Below are positions 51,167 to 61,000 of a stretch of DNA of 64,000 nucleotides, in pieces. The DNA is from Flavobacterium sp. 1355 (GTDB taxonomy: Bacteria > Bacteroidota > Bacteroidia > Flavobacteriales > Flavobacteriaceae): NCBI RefSeq assembly GCF_017833415.1, contig NZ_JAFICC010000015.1, forward strand, positions 1 to 64,000, written 5' to 3'. Every line of letters starts with the position of its first letter. Within the stretch, counting starts at the first letter, position 1. A model generated the notes under the pieces. The model made no database searches, was not told the origin of the DNA, and saw only the letters and a list, made by a program, of their open reading frames with translations. The position numbers and the translations under genes were made by a program.

Positions 51167-53887
51167 TTGACACGTCAAAAAACAAGCCATACTTTTACAA
51201 AAATAGCATTTAAACCGTTGCACACAAACTTATTTAATATCGTTTTAATATCATTTTTCCTAACAATAGGATGTGGTAATCTATATTCGCAGGAGATAAA
51301 ACCAAAAAAAACTTCGTTACCAACTGGTAAACAAACAGATAAAACCACAAAACAGGAAGAAAAACCTGAAATCACTCCAAAAGATACAATAAAACTAGAT
51401 ACCGTAAGGCCTAAAAAAACTTTTCTTGACGGAAAAGTAAAGTATGTTGCCAAGGATTATGCTAAAATTGACCAGAAAAAGAAAACAATCACTCTTTATA
51501 ATGAAGCCGAACTTTATTATAAAGATGTAGAATTAAAATCGGGTATTATCGTACTTGATTATGAAAAAGATGAAGTTTACGCAGGAAGAATCAAAGATTC
51601 TGCGGGGGTTCTGGTACAATATCCAAATTTTAAACAAGGTGCAAGTGAAGTACAGCCGGACTCTATTCGATTTAATTTTAAGACTAAAAAGGCTTTAATA
51701 TACAATTCAAGAACAGAACAGGGAGAATTTAAAATAAAAGCTGCTGTAACCAAAAAGGAAAATGATTCTGTTTACTTTTTGAAAGGGGCACGTTTTACAA
51801 CTTCAAAAGATATTGATAATCCTGAATACTATTTCCAGACTAATAAGGTGAAATTTATTCCAGGAAAAAAAGTTATAACCGGTCTGACAAATATGGTTAT
51901 TGCCGATGTTCCTACTCCCCTGGCCCTGCCTTTTGCCTATTTCCCAATGAGTCAGGAAAAAAGCGTTTCGGGAATTATTATCCCAAGTTACAACGATTCG
52001 AATACCCGTGGATTTTCACTTCAGAATATGGGATATTATTTTGCCCTAAGTGATAATTATGACTTAACCGTTCTCGGAGATTATTATACAAACGGAAGTT
52101 ATGCCCTGCGATTTGAATCTGCCTATGCAAAAAGATACAAATACAGAGGGAATGTTAATATCCGTTATGAAAACCTGATAAGCAGTGAAAGAGGGTATCC
52201 TGATTATTCTAAACAAAACATTTACAATATTCAGTGGTCGCATTCAAAAGACACAAAATCGAACCCTAATTCGACTTTTTCTGCTTCTGTCAATTTAGGT
52301 AGTAGTAAATATTTTAAGCAATCTATAAACCAGGCAAACGTAGGATCAAACCTGAATAATACCTTAAGTTCATCGATATCTTACAACAAAACATTCAATA
52401 CGATACCACAGGCGCGACTTTCGTTGACAGCCACGCATTCACAAAACACACAAACTGAAGTAATTAATATGACATTACCTACTTTGCAGGCAAGTATTGA
52501 TCGTGTATATCCGTTTGTTGGTAAAAATGGTGTAAAAAAAGGTTTAATTAAAAATATAAACCTGCAATATAACTTAAGTGGTAAGAACAACATTGTTACT
52601 ACAGATTCTTTGTTTTTTAAGCCACAAATGTTTAGAGATGCTCAAATTGGCATGCAGCACAGTATTCCGATTAGTACAAACTTTAAAATCTTTAAATATT
52701 TTAGTGCCGGAGCTTCTACCAATTACCAGGAAACCTGGGTTACCAAAACTATCGACAGAACTTACGATTTAGAACAAAGCAAGGTTGTAGATAAAACAAT
52801 CAACGGATTTGATGCTTTTAGAACTTATAATTTCAGCTCGAATTTAGGGACTACTATTTACGGAACTTTCAATTTTGGTGAGGACAAAAGAATCCAGTCG
52901 ATTCGTCACGTGATGAGACCTTCTGTTACGTATGCTTACACACCAAGTTTTGAAAAATATTATGACAATTATGCTGTTGATGCTTCTGGCAGAATCACAA
53001 CGCAATATACCCGATTTGAAAATGGTGTTTACGGGGTTCCTAGTAAAGACAATTCAAACATCGTAGGTTTCGCCTTAAGTAATACTTTTGAAGCCAAGGT
53101 AAGGGATATTGACAGCACAAAAACAGAACCTAAAAAGATTATGCTGCTTAACAATTTAAATTTTAGCACCAGCTATAATTTTAATGCTAACGGAAAAGAA
53201 ACTTTAGCATGGCAGCCTTTACTTGTAAGTGGTGGAACTCAATTTTTTGACAACAAAATGAATGTCAATTTTGGTGCAACACTTGACCCTTATGCTATTG
53301 ATAATTCGGGGGTGAGAATAAACACCTATAATATCGATAATGGGGGAAGTTTATTTAGAATGACCAGTGCGAATGTTACCATGAACTATTCGTTCTCTAA
53401 TAAGGGCGGAAAAGAAGAAAATAAGCAGAGTGAACGGAATGGAGGCCGAAAGGATGATTTATTTGGTACAAATACCGACTTAAATGATACCAGAAACAGT
53501 CAGTTTGCAAATGACGGTAATGATGATGAGGAAAATGTAATAACTGAATTTTTTAATTCTAAAATTCCGTGGGACATGACTATGGCGTATTCATTAACTT
53601 ATTCGAATGTAAACCGGGAAAGTAAAATTACCGGAAACTCAATTATGATTTCTGCCAACATGGACATAACCCCAAAATGGAAAGGCGGAGTTTCTACAGG
53701 TTATGACTTCGTGCAAAAAGGAGTTACGTTTACACAATTTCGTTTTGAAAGAGATTTATTAAGCTGGAGAATGGCTTTTAACTGGAGTCCGCTTGGAACT
53801 AACTCTAACTGGAATTTCTTCATTGGAATCAAATCTGGTGTTCTTAGTGACATCAAATGGAATAAACGAAGCACTTCTAATCGATAA
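51167..53887 (+). CDS. lptD: LPS-assembly protein LptD (OstA-like)
   Basis: This protein of about 906 residues starts most plausibly at the TTG at 51167 (TRQKTSHTFTKIA follows), because an earlier TTG at 51134 lies upstream of the predicted transcription start. It has a signal segment (about 25-43), a Lys/Thr-rich linker, an OstA-type jellyroll (about 75-230, with VKYVAKDYAKID), and a large C-terminal barrel ending KWNKRSTSNR. LptD inserts LPS or lipooligosaccharide into the outer leaflet. Flavobacterial versions diverge from proteobacterial LptD, so the name is by family. Confidence 0.9.
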   Translation: MTRQKTSHTFTKIAFKPLHTNLFNIVLISFFLTIGCGNLYSQEIKPKKTSLPTGKQTDKTTKQEEKPEITPKDTIKLDTVRPKKTFLDGKVKYVAKDYAKIDQKKKTITLYNEAELYYKDVELKSGIIVLDYEKDEVYAGRIKDSAGVLVQYPNFKQGASEVQPDSIRFNFKTKKALIYNSRTEQGEFKIKAAVTKKENDSVYFLKGARFTTSKDIDNPEYYFQTNKVKFIPGKKVITGLTNMVIADVPTPLALPFAYFPMSQEKSVSGIIIPSYNDSNTRGFSLQNMGYYFALSDNYDLTVLGDYYTNGSYALRFESAYAKRYKYRGNVNIRYENLISSERGYPDYSKQNIYNIQWSHSKDTKSNPNSTFSASVNLGSSKYFKQSINQANVGSNLNNTLSSSISYNKTFNTIPQARLSLTATHSQNTQTEVINMTLPTLQASIDRVYPFVGKNGVKKGLIKNINLQYNLSGKNNIVTTDSLFFKPQMFRDAQIGMQHSIPISTNFKIFKYFSAGASTNYQETWVTKTIDRTYDLEQSKVVDKTINGFDAFRTYNFSSNLGTTIYGTFNFGEDKRIQSIRHVMRPSVTYAYTPSFEKYYDNYAVDASGRITTQYTRFENGVYGVPSKDNSNIVGFALSNTFEAKVRDIDSTKTEPKKIMLLNNLNFSTSYNFNANGKETLAWQPLLVSGGTQFFDNKMNVNFGATLDPYAIDNSGVRINTYNIDNGGSLFRMTSANVTMNYSFSNKGGKEENKQSERNGGRKDDLFGTNTDLNDTRNSQFANDGNDDEENVITEFFNSKIPWDMTMAYSLTYSNVNRESKITGNSIMISANMDITPKWKGGVSTGYDFVQKGVTFTQFRFERDLLSWRMAFNWSPLGTNSNWNFFIGIKSGVLSDIKWNKRSTSNR

Positions 53888-53977
53888 AAAATCGTATTTT
53901 AGGGAACAAAATCTTTTGAACCATTATTATATTTAATGGTTTACAAATCGTTATTTAGCATATTAAATTTTACTACT

Positions 53978-54358
53978 ATGAAAAAAATAATCTTTACCGA
54001 AAAAGCACCAGCTCCTATCGGACCTTATAACCAGGCGGTATTATCAGGAAATACATTATATGCTTCCGGGCAGATTGCTATTAATCCGGCTTCGGGAGAG
54101 TTGGTTACTAATAACATCAATGATGAAACAACGCAGGTTATGCAAAATATTGCAGCTATACTAGAAGCTGCTGACATGACTTTTGAGAATGTTGTAAAAG
54201 CAACAATCTTCATCATGGACATGAATAACTTTGGTGCAATAAATGCGATCTACGGATCTTATTTTAACGAAAAAACCGCTCCAGCTCGTGAAACGGTTCA
54301 GGTGGCTTGTTTGCCAAAAAATGTAAATGTTGAGATTTCTATAATTGCAGTGCAATAG
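53978..54358 (+). CDS. ridA: RidA-family enamine/imine deaminase
   Basis: This 126-residue protein starts at the ATG at 53978. Motifs are APAPIGPYNQAV near the N-terminus, ASGQIAI, and the C-terminal FNEKTAPARETVQVACLPKNVNVEISI, which includes the arginine that binds the substrate carboxylate. RidA clears reactive 2-aminoacrylate. It follows lptD by 90 bp. Its last 20 bp overlap the 3' end of mgsA on the opposite strand. Confidence 0.95.
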   Translation: MKKIIFTEKAPAPIGPYNQAVLSGNTLYASGQIAINPASGELVTNNINDETTQVMQNIAAILEAADMTFENVVKATIFIMDMNNFGAINAIYGSYFNEKTAPARETVQVACLPKNVNVEISIIAVQ

Positions 54359-54713
54359 CATCCAATAATAATTGTGCCGTTGCTTCATTAGTCGCCAGCG
54401 GCACATTATGCACATCACATACACGAATCAGCATATTAATATCTGCTTCATGAGGATGACTTGAAAGAGGGTCTTTAAAAAAGAATACCATTTTTGTTAT
54501 TCCTTCTGCAACTCTTCCTGCAATTTGGGCATCACCGCCTAAAGGCCCCGAAAGCATTCTTTGGGTTTTAAAACCAGCAGCTTCGGCTTTTCCTCCAGTT
54601 GTTCCTGTACCAATTAATCTGATTTTTTCATTGTGCAAAATAGCTTCATTTTTAATTAAAAAATCAATTAAATCGGCTTTCTTACCGTCATGTGCGATAA
54701 TCGCAATTTCCAT
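54339..54713 (-). CDS. mgsA: Methylglyoxal synthase
   Basis: This 124-residue protein starts at the ATG at 54713 (MEIAIIAHDGKKADL); upstream in-frame codons overlap the preceding gene. Motifs are AHDGKK, GTGTTG, the catalytic-Asp region LSGPLGGDAQIAGRVAEG, and FFKDPLSSHPHEADI. It turns dihydroxyacetone phosphate into methylglyoxal, bypassing lower glycolysis when phosphate is low. It follows the kinase-like gene by 10 bp, downstream of gapA, so a glycolysis-linked unit is likely. Confidence 0.96.
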   Translation of the reverse strand: MEIAIIAHDGKKADLIDFLIKNEAILHNEKIRLIGTGTTGGKAEAAGFKTQRMLSGPLGGDAQIAGRVAEGITKMVFFFKDPLSSHPHEADINMLIRVCDVHNVPLATNEATAQLLLDAIALQL

Positions 54714-54723
54714 AAAACCAGAA

Positions 54724-55575
54724 CTATTGGTTAGCAACGTGATAGGCAATTAATCCGTCGATAGGTCTTCTTAGAACATTTCCCAGCTTCAGTTCATATT
54801 TATCGAATGTTTCCTGCAATTCATCTTTTAAATAAAAAGCGATTGAACCAACAAAATGTACTGGAACTTCTTTACAATTATCAAATTGTTTAATATAATT
54901 TTTCACAAAAGACTTCATCCCTTTGAAGATGATTTTTCTGCAAAATTCAGAATCTTTATGTTTGATCAGAAACTTAGCAAAAGTTGCTAAATAAGCATTT
55001 GGGTTTGGTTCTTTGTATAATTTGTTTTTGATAAAATCGGCATCAAGATTATATTCTTTTTCAAATTCTGCAGCCAAATCTTTTGGCATTTTATTGAAAT
55101 AATATTTTCTGATTAATTCTTTTCCGAAAACATTTCCGCTACAGTCATCCATAGCTATATATCCTAATGACTGTACTTTTTGATGCAATACTTTACCATC
55201 AAAATAACTACAGTTCGAACCAGTTCCTAAGATACTAACGATGGCTTCTTCTCCTTTTGGAGTAGTTGCATAAACTGCTGCATAAGTATCTTCGTGAACT
55301 TCTACAATTGCATTTGTAAAATATTCTCTGAATATTTCTGTCAATGCCTTTTGCATTCTTTCAGTTCCACAACCTGCCCCGTAGAAGAACAAATGTGTTG
55401 CATTTTTTTTATTTTGTAAGATATCAAAACGGTCATTTAATCTTGTTACGATTTCAGGTCCGTCCAGAATTTCAGGATTTAATCCTAAAGTTTGTGTGGT
55501 GAATAATACTTTTCCATTATCATCTATTGCAATCCAATCGGCTTTAGTAGATCCACTATCAACAATTAATTTCAT
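54724..55575 (-). CDS. BadF/BadG-type sugar kinase, N-acetylglucosamine kinase-like
   Basis: This 283-residue protein of the ASKHA fold has phosphate 1 motif VDSGSTKADW near the N-terminus, the phosphate 2/adenosine regions GTGSNCSYFDG and VHFVGSIAFYL, and Asp in MDDCSGNVFGKELI as a likely base. Members are annotated as GlcNAc kinase in Bacteroidota. Phosphorylating GlcNAc would supply the substrate needed by the NagB fusion in the chitin locus 40 kb away. It stands 10 bp before mgsA and after gapA. Substrate not proved by sequence. Confidence 0.85.
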   Translation of the reverse strand: MKLIVDSGSTKADWIAIDDNGKVLFTTQTLGLNPEILDGPEIVTRLNDRFDILQNKKNATHLFFYGAGCGTERMQKALTEIFREYFTNAIVEVHEDTYAAVYATTPKGEEAIVSILGTGSNCSYFDGKVLHQKVQSLGYIAMDDCSGNVFGKELIRKYYFNKMPKDLAAEFEKEYNLDADFIKNKLYKEPNPNAYLATFAKFLIKHKDSEFCRKIIFKGMKSFVKNYIKQFDNCKEVPVHFVGSIAFYLKDELQETFDKYELKLGNVLRRPIDGLIAYHVANQ

Positions 55576-55650
55576 TTCTTTTAGTTTTTGGATTAGTTTT
55601 GCTTCAAATAAGTGTGTTTTTTACATTAATTAAAGACATAACAAAATAAG

Positions 55651-55682
55651 AAAATCCCGTTATTTGGAGATAACGGGATTTT
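55651..55682. terminator. Terminator between gapA and the kinase gene
   Basis: AAAATCCCGTTAT / ATAACGGGATTTT is a perfect inverted repeat with a 6-base loop. On the minus strand it ends the gapA transcript, so the kinase-mgsA pair probably has its own promoter. Confidence 0.88.
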
Positions 55683-55698
55683 GCAAAAATATGTATTA

Positions 55699-56703
55699 TT
55701 ATTTTAAACCTGCAATATGTACAGATAAATCAATTAATTTGCTAGAGTATCCGTACTCATTATCGTACCAAGATACCAATTTGAAGAAAGTTGAATTTAA
55801 TCCAATTCCAGCAGTAGAATCAATGATAGAAGTTCTTTTGTCTGAGATAAAATCCTGAGATACAACAGCGTCTTCAGTAAATCCTAAGATACCTTTTAAA
55901 TCAGTTTCAGAAGATTTTTTCAAAACAGCCATAATTTCTTCATAAGTAGTTTCTTTAGCCACTTTTACAGTTAAATCAACTACAGAAACGTCAGCAGTAG
56001 GAACACGGAAAGACATTCCTGTCAATTTTCCATTCAAAGCCGGGATAACTTTTCCAACCGCTTTTGCAGCACCTGTTGAAGAAGGAATGATATTGATTGC
56101 AGCTGCACGTCCGCCTCTCCAGTCTTTTCTTGAAGGTCCGTCAGCTGTCATTTGAGTTGAAGTAGTTGCGTGAACAGTAGTCATTAAACCTTCAACGATT
56201 CCGAAATTATCATTAATTACTTTAGCTAAAGGAGCTAAACAGTTTGTAGTACAAGACGCATTAGAAACAACTAAGTCTGTAGCTTTTGCAGTTTCGTGGT
56301 TTACTCCCATTACAAACATTGGTGCATCTGCAGACGGAGCTGAAATGATTACTTTTTTTGCACCACCTTTAATGTGCTCGTTTGCAGTTTCGATAGTTGT
56401 GAAGATACCAGTACATTCTGCAACAACATCAACATCAACTTCGTTCCATTTTAAATCAGCTGGATTTCTTTCTGCAGTAATACGGATATTTCTTCCGTTT
56501 ACGTAAAGTTTTCCTTCTTTAACTTCTACAGTTCCGTTGAAACGACCGTGAACTGAATCATATTTTAATAAATAAGCTAAGTGATCTACATCTAATAAGT
56601 CATTGATTGCAACAACTTCTACATTATCTCTATTGAAAGACTCTCTAAAAACGATTCTTCCGATACGTCCAAATCCGTTTATTCCTAATTTTACTTTTGA
56701 CAT
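55699..56703 (-). CDS. gapA: Glyceraldehyde-3-phosphate dehydrogenase
   Basis: This 334-residue protein is of family length. The NAD-binding start KLGINGFGRIGR, the catalytic SNASCTTNCLAP (Cys151) and WYDNEYGYSSK near the end are all present. It oxidises glyceraldehyde-3-P in glycolysis. Asp at the end of the second strand (VAINDL) suggests NAD preference. It follows pfkA by 89 bp on the same strand. Confidence 0.98.
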   Translation of the reverse strand: MSKVKLGINGFGRIGRIVFRESFNRDNVEVVAINDLLDVDHLAYLLKYDSVHGRFNGTVEVKEGKLYVNGRNIRITAERNPADLKWNEVDVDVVAECTGIFTTIETANEHIKGGAKKVIISAPSADAPMFVMGVNHETAKATDLVVSNASCTTNCLAPLAKVINDNFGIVEGLMTTVHATTSTQMTADGPSRKDWRGGRAAAINIIPSSTGAAKAVGKVIPALNGKLTGMSFRVPTADVSVVDLTVKVAKETTYEEIMAVLKKSSETDLKGILGFTEDAVVSQDFISDKRTSIIDSTAGIGLNSTFFKLVSWYDNEYGYSSKLIDLSVHIAGLK

Positions 56704-56792
56704 TTTACTTGATTTTTGCTTTTGTTTTTATTACACTATTAAAAAGTCTAATTTCCTCACAATAAACTTTCTTCTCTTTAAACTTTTATATT

Positions 56793-57779
56793 TTATGTTG
56801 ACATGATATCAGAAACTCTCAAGAGTTCTCTGTCAATCTCAGATTTTCCTTTAATTGCTTGTTCCAATGGCGTTAAAATTATTTTATCAGCCTGAAGACC
56901 AACCATATAATTTGACTTTCCTTCAATTAAAGATTCAACAGCTTTTACACCCAGACGGCTTGCCAAAACACGATCAAAACAAGATGGAGAACCACCACGC
57001 TGCATGTGTCCCAGTACAGAAACCCTTACGTCATACTCAGGTAAATTAGCTTCAACATAATCTTTTAGTTCGAATACATTTTTACCAATTTTATCTCCTT
57101 CTGCAATAACTACTATACTAGATGATTTTCCTGAAGCTTTACTTTTTTGAAGAGAATCAAGTAATCGGTCTAAACCCAAATCTTCTTCAGGAATAAGAAT
57201 TTCTTCTGCACCTGCACCAATTCCGGCATTAAGAGCAATATGTCCCGCATCTCTACCCATAACCTCTACAAAAAACAGACGGTTATGCGAACTTGCGGTA
57301 TCTCTGATTTTATCAATACAATCCACAACAGTATTCAGAGCAGTGTCATACCCTAAAGTAAAACTTGTACCATAAATATCATTATCAATTGTTCCTGGAA
57401 TTCCCATTACAGGAAAATCATATTCTGAATTAAAAATCAAACCTCCGGTAAAACTTCCGTCTCCACCAATCACAACAAGAGCATCAATACCTGCTTTTAA
57501 AAGATTTTCGTGTGCTTTTTTTCTACCTTCCGGAGATCTAAAATCAACTGAACGAGCTGATTTCAGGATCGTTCCACCTTTATTTACAATATTATTTACG
57601 CTTCGTGGTCCCATTTCCTTGAAGTCTCCTTCGATCATTCCCTGGTATCCTCTATAAATTCCTATGCATTCAATATTATGATAAGCACATGTTCGAACAA
57701 CTGATCTTATTGCAGCATTCATTCCTGGTGAGTCACCTCCTGAGGTTAGAACACCAACTTTTTTTATTGTTTTTGGCAT
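56793..57779 (-). CDS. pfkA: ATP-dependent 6-phosphofructokinase
   Basis: This 328-residue protein is of bacterial PfkA type. Motifs are GVLTSGGDSPGMNAAIR, VVIGGDGSFTGG, PGTIDNDIYGT, EVMGRDAGHIAL and GHMQRGGSPSCFDR. Gly in GGDGS at the position separating ATP from PPi enzymes indicates ATP use. It phosphorylates fructose-6-P, the product of the NagB fusion. It lies upstream of gapA on the same strand, a compact glycolytic pair. Confidence 0.97.
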   Translation of the reverse strand: MPKTIKKVGVLTSGGDSPGMNAAIRSVVRTCAYHNIECIGIYRGYQGMIEGDFKEMGPRSVNNIVNKGGTILKSARSVDFRSPEGRKKAHENLLKAGIDALVVIGGDGSFTGGLIFNSEYDFPVMGIPGTIDNDIYGTSFTLGYDTALNTVVDCIDKIRDTASSHNRLFFVEVMGRDAGHIALNAGIGAGAEEILIPEEDLGLDRLLDSLQKSKASGKSSSIVVIAEGDKIGKNVFELKDYVEANLPEYDVRVSVLGHMQRGGSPSCFDRVLASRLGVKAVESLIEGKSNYMVGLQADKIILTPLEQAIKGKSEIDRELLRVSDIMST

Positions 57780-58032
57780 TATTTAAGTATTAAAGTGTAA
57801 AATTAGCAAACATTCACCACTTTTCGGGTTATGATTATAATAAATTAATAAAATATGTTAAATTCAAACGTTTTCGTTAATAAGTTTTTTGATATGAAAA
57901 AATTCATTAAAAATAATAAAAGGCACTTATTTTAATTAATTCCTTAAAATTAACAATACATTCATGAAGTGTTACAAAAATCTACGGTATCATAAAATCC
58001 TGAAAAAAGTCCAGGACGCTAAAATTAAGCAT
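57780..58032. other. AT-rich intergenic region, no gene seen
   Basis: Holds the pfkA upstream region. On the minus strand a near -7 box TAATTTTA occurs about 20 bp before the pfkA start. No reading frame, repeat or structured RNA stands out. Confidence 0.5.
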
Positions 58033-58062
58033 AAAAAAACCATTATGCTTAATAATGGTTTT
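58033..58062 (-). terminator. Terminator of the TamB-like gene
   Basis: AAAACCATTAT / ATAATGGTTTT with a 5-base loop is followed by a T-run on the minus strand, 25 bp past the stop codon. Confidence 0.85.
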
Positions 58063-58086
58063 CGAATAGAATATTTTAACAAAAAT

Positions 58087-61000
58087 TTAAAAATCGTCAT
58101 TATCAGGAATCACACCCTGATTATTAGTTGACTGAGGTTTTTTATCTTCTTTCTTGTCGTCTTTTTTCTCCGGATTCTTTTGTTTTTTTTCGGTTTCCTT
58201 TTTATTCATAAAATTGATATAATCAGGATTTAAGTTAGAATCCTGCAGATCATCAGAGGAGTTTTTTAGGGCTCTTTCTATTTTATGACTTTTGAATATC
58301 TTATTTACTAATTCACTAAAAGTGTCAAAATCTACTTCATATGAAATACCAACTCCTTGTGTATAACCAATTCCCTGTCCTATATAGTTGATATCATTTT
58401 CCTTATTAAACAAACGAAGGTTCATAGATCCGTCTTCGTTAACTCTGTACAGGATTTCAATATCACCAACGATTGCAGATTCGTTTATACCTCCTACCGG
58501 TACACCTACCTTACCATTAATAGTAATCCTGTCGTTTACCTGAGAGGTTATGTTTGCCACAAACTGTCCATCTGCTTCCTGGCCTAATCGTTTGTCGGCA
58601 GAAATATAATTTAAATCAATATTGACCTTATCATTTTCTGATTTGATAATACCTCCAAAAAGACTGGAAACAGTTTCAGACAGCGTTCCTGAAAAATCGC
58701 CCTGACTAAATCCGTCTGTACTCATAAAGGAGCCTGTTGACAGTAAATATAATGCCTGTGTCTGGCGAATATCCTTATCATCCAGTTTATATTGTATTTC
58801 AGACTTTAATACGCTGCTTACCGATGGGAACTGAATATCAAAATTAGGTTCCGGACTAGCCAAATCTCCTCTTAAACCAATTACTACTTCGACCGGCACT
58901 TTCTTATTAAATGAAGATGTGTTGTCTAATAATACGGCAGGATTTGCAGTTGTTTTATAAACAGCTTCCAGGTTTAGCTGTGCTTTCATTGGGTTTCCTT
59001 CCCAAATAATTGATCCTCCTTTTTTTACTGCAAATTTCTTATCAATCAGACCTCCATATTTAAAATTATAAGTTCCTTCATATGCCTGGAAATCTCCCCA
59101 CATATTAAATTTACCTAGTGTATTAATTTTAAATAATAACGAACCATATCCTTTTCCTTTCATACCGTGCCCTGAGTTTCTGTCCAGGATTACTTCTACT
59201 TCGGCATCGGGTGTGATATCAAAATCAAACTCCAGCTCAAGACCGCCATAATTCCTTGTCTTTTCGACAATACCATTGGCTAAATTGAACTTTTCTTTTG
59301 GTGTTATAAAATGAATAAAACTACTCTCATTTACACTCTGTACATTATTAATAGGGATTTTTACTTCTGTACCTTTTTCAGATTTCGCATCTACTTTAAT
59401 AAATAAGCTCGAAACCGGGCCGGTAATACTTGCCGTACCATTTATAAAAGCGGTACCAAAATAAGCCGCATCATCACTGTCTTTTGTATCGAGTGCCAGC
59501 AATCGTTTTGATGTAATATTCAGATCCAGTTTCCAGTCTCCAAAATTATGGTGTTCGATACTTCCGTTTAGTAAACCTTTAGTTCCGTATTTTGTATCTG
59601 TCAGCTGGTTGTTTCTGAATAGAAATTTCTCATCTGTCAAATCGATAACGGTACGGTCACTTAATTCATAATCTGTATTTAGGTACGGAACAGTCATTCC
59701 CGCTTTTTCTACATACAATCTTCCGTTGATTTCAGGTTTCTTGACATTTCCTACCACTGCTGCATTTCCTGAAACCGAACCGCGTATATTAGATAAAACA
59801 TCTCCGCCTATAGTTCCTAAAGTCGCAAGATTAAATCCCTGGAGTTTTAAATTTATATCCAGAAGTGTTTCTTTATTTTCTATTGCAAAAGTTCCATCTG
59901 CTTTAAACGATTCTGTAAAACCATTTTGGATAGAAGAATTTATAGTAAACTTTCTAAAACTCTGATCTCCCGAAATATCAAAATTTAATGTTCCAAGTTC
60001 GGTTTTATTTAAGTTAAGGTGATCAATTACAATTGAGGCCGTTGGCTGATAAACATTTTTATTCTGCTTATAATTGACACTTCCGTTCAGGTTACCATTA
60101 AAGACAAATTTGGAATTTAAAGGTGTGATTTTATTGATATCAACATCTTCAAAATTAAGAACAAGATCTTTGTAATCTGTACCTTTAATTATACCATTTA
60201 AGTCAATTTTCTGATCTTCATGCGAAAGAACAATATTGTCTATCGTAAAATTCGTAAAGTTTTTATCAAAAATAATCTGATTATCTTTTTCTTCCCCAGC
60301 ATTTAAATACCATAGATAGTCTTTAAACTTCATCTCAGATTTATGAATACCAACAATATTATTTTTGTTTTTATCAATTGTGTGATAAAGGTTCAGGTTG
60401 TAATAATCTTCACCCTGATTTCCTCCTTTAAATTCTGAACGAACAAACAAAGTATCTTTTGAGGTTACATTAATCAGACTAAAATCACGTACTTTATAAT
60501 AGGGTGTTTTGATACTATCCAATTCCACATATGCATTATAAAGCGGGTTTTTATTGTCAATATTGATACGGATATTATCAAATGTATTTTTGTCTGCCGT
60601 AATTTTCTGAGATCGAAACCTGAATTTGAATTCCTGCAAATCTGAATCTATTTTTCCGCGTAAAACTGTCGACGAATCGATTTGGATTTGAGGATACAGC
60701 ATTTCCACCACCTTATTATATACATGCAGGTTGAAACGCAGGAACTGGCCTTTTTTAACTTTATAAGGTTTATAATTGGTATAAAGACTTCCAACAGAAT
60801 TCATTACCAGTTTGTCTAATTCCTTAAACTGAAATTTACCGACAATCTTTCCGTCTATAACATCAGATGAATTGATTGTTATTGTACGGATTCTGCTTTC
60901 ATCAAAACTCGAATTTACTGTCAATTCATCAAAAGCATAAGTGGCTTTTGGGTTTTGATAGGCTGCATCTTTAATGTAAATATTTCCATGAAGAGTTTCA

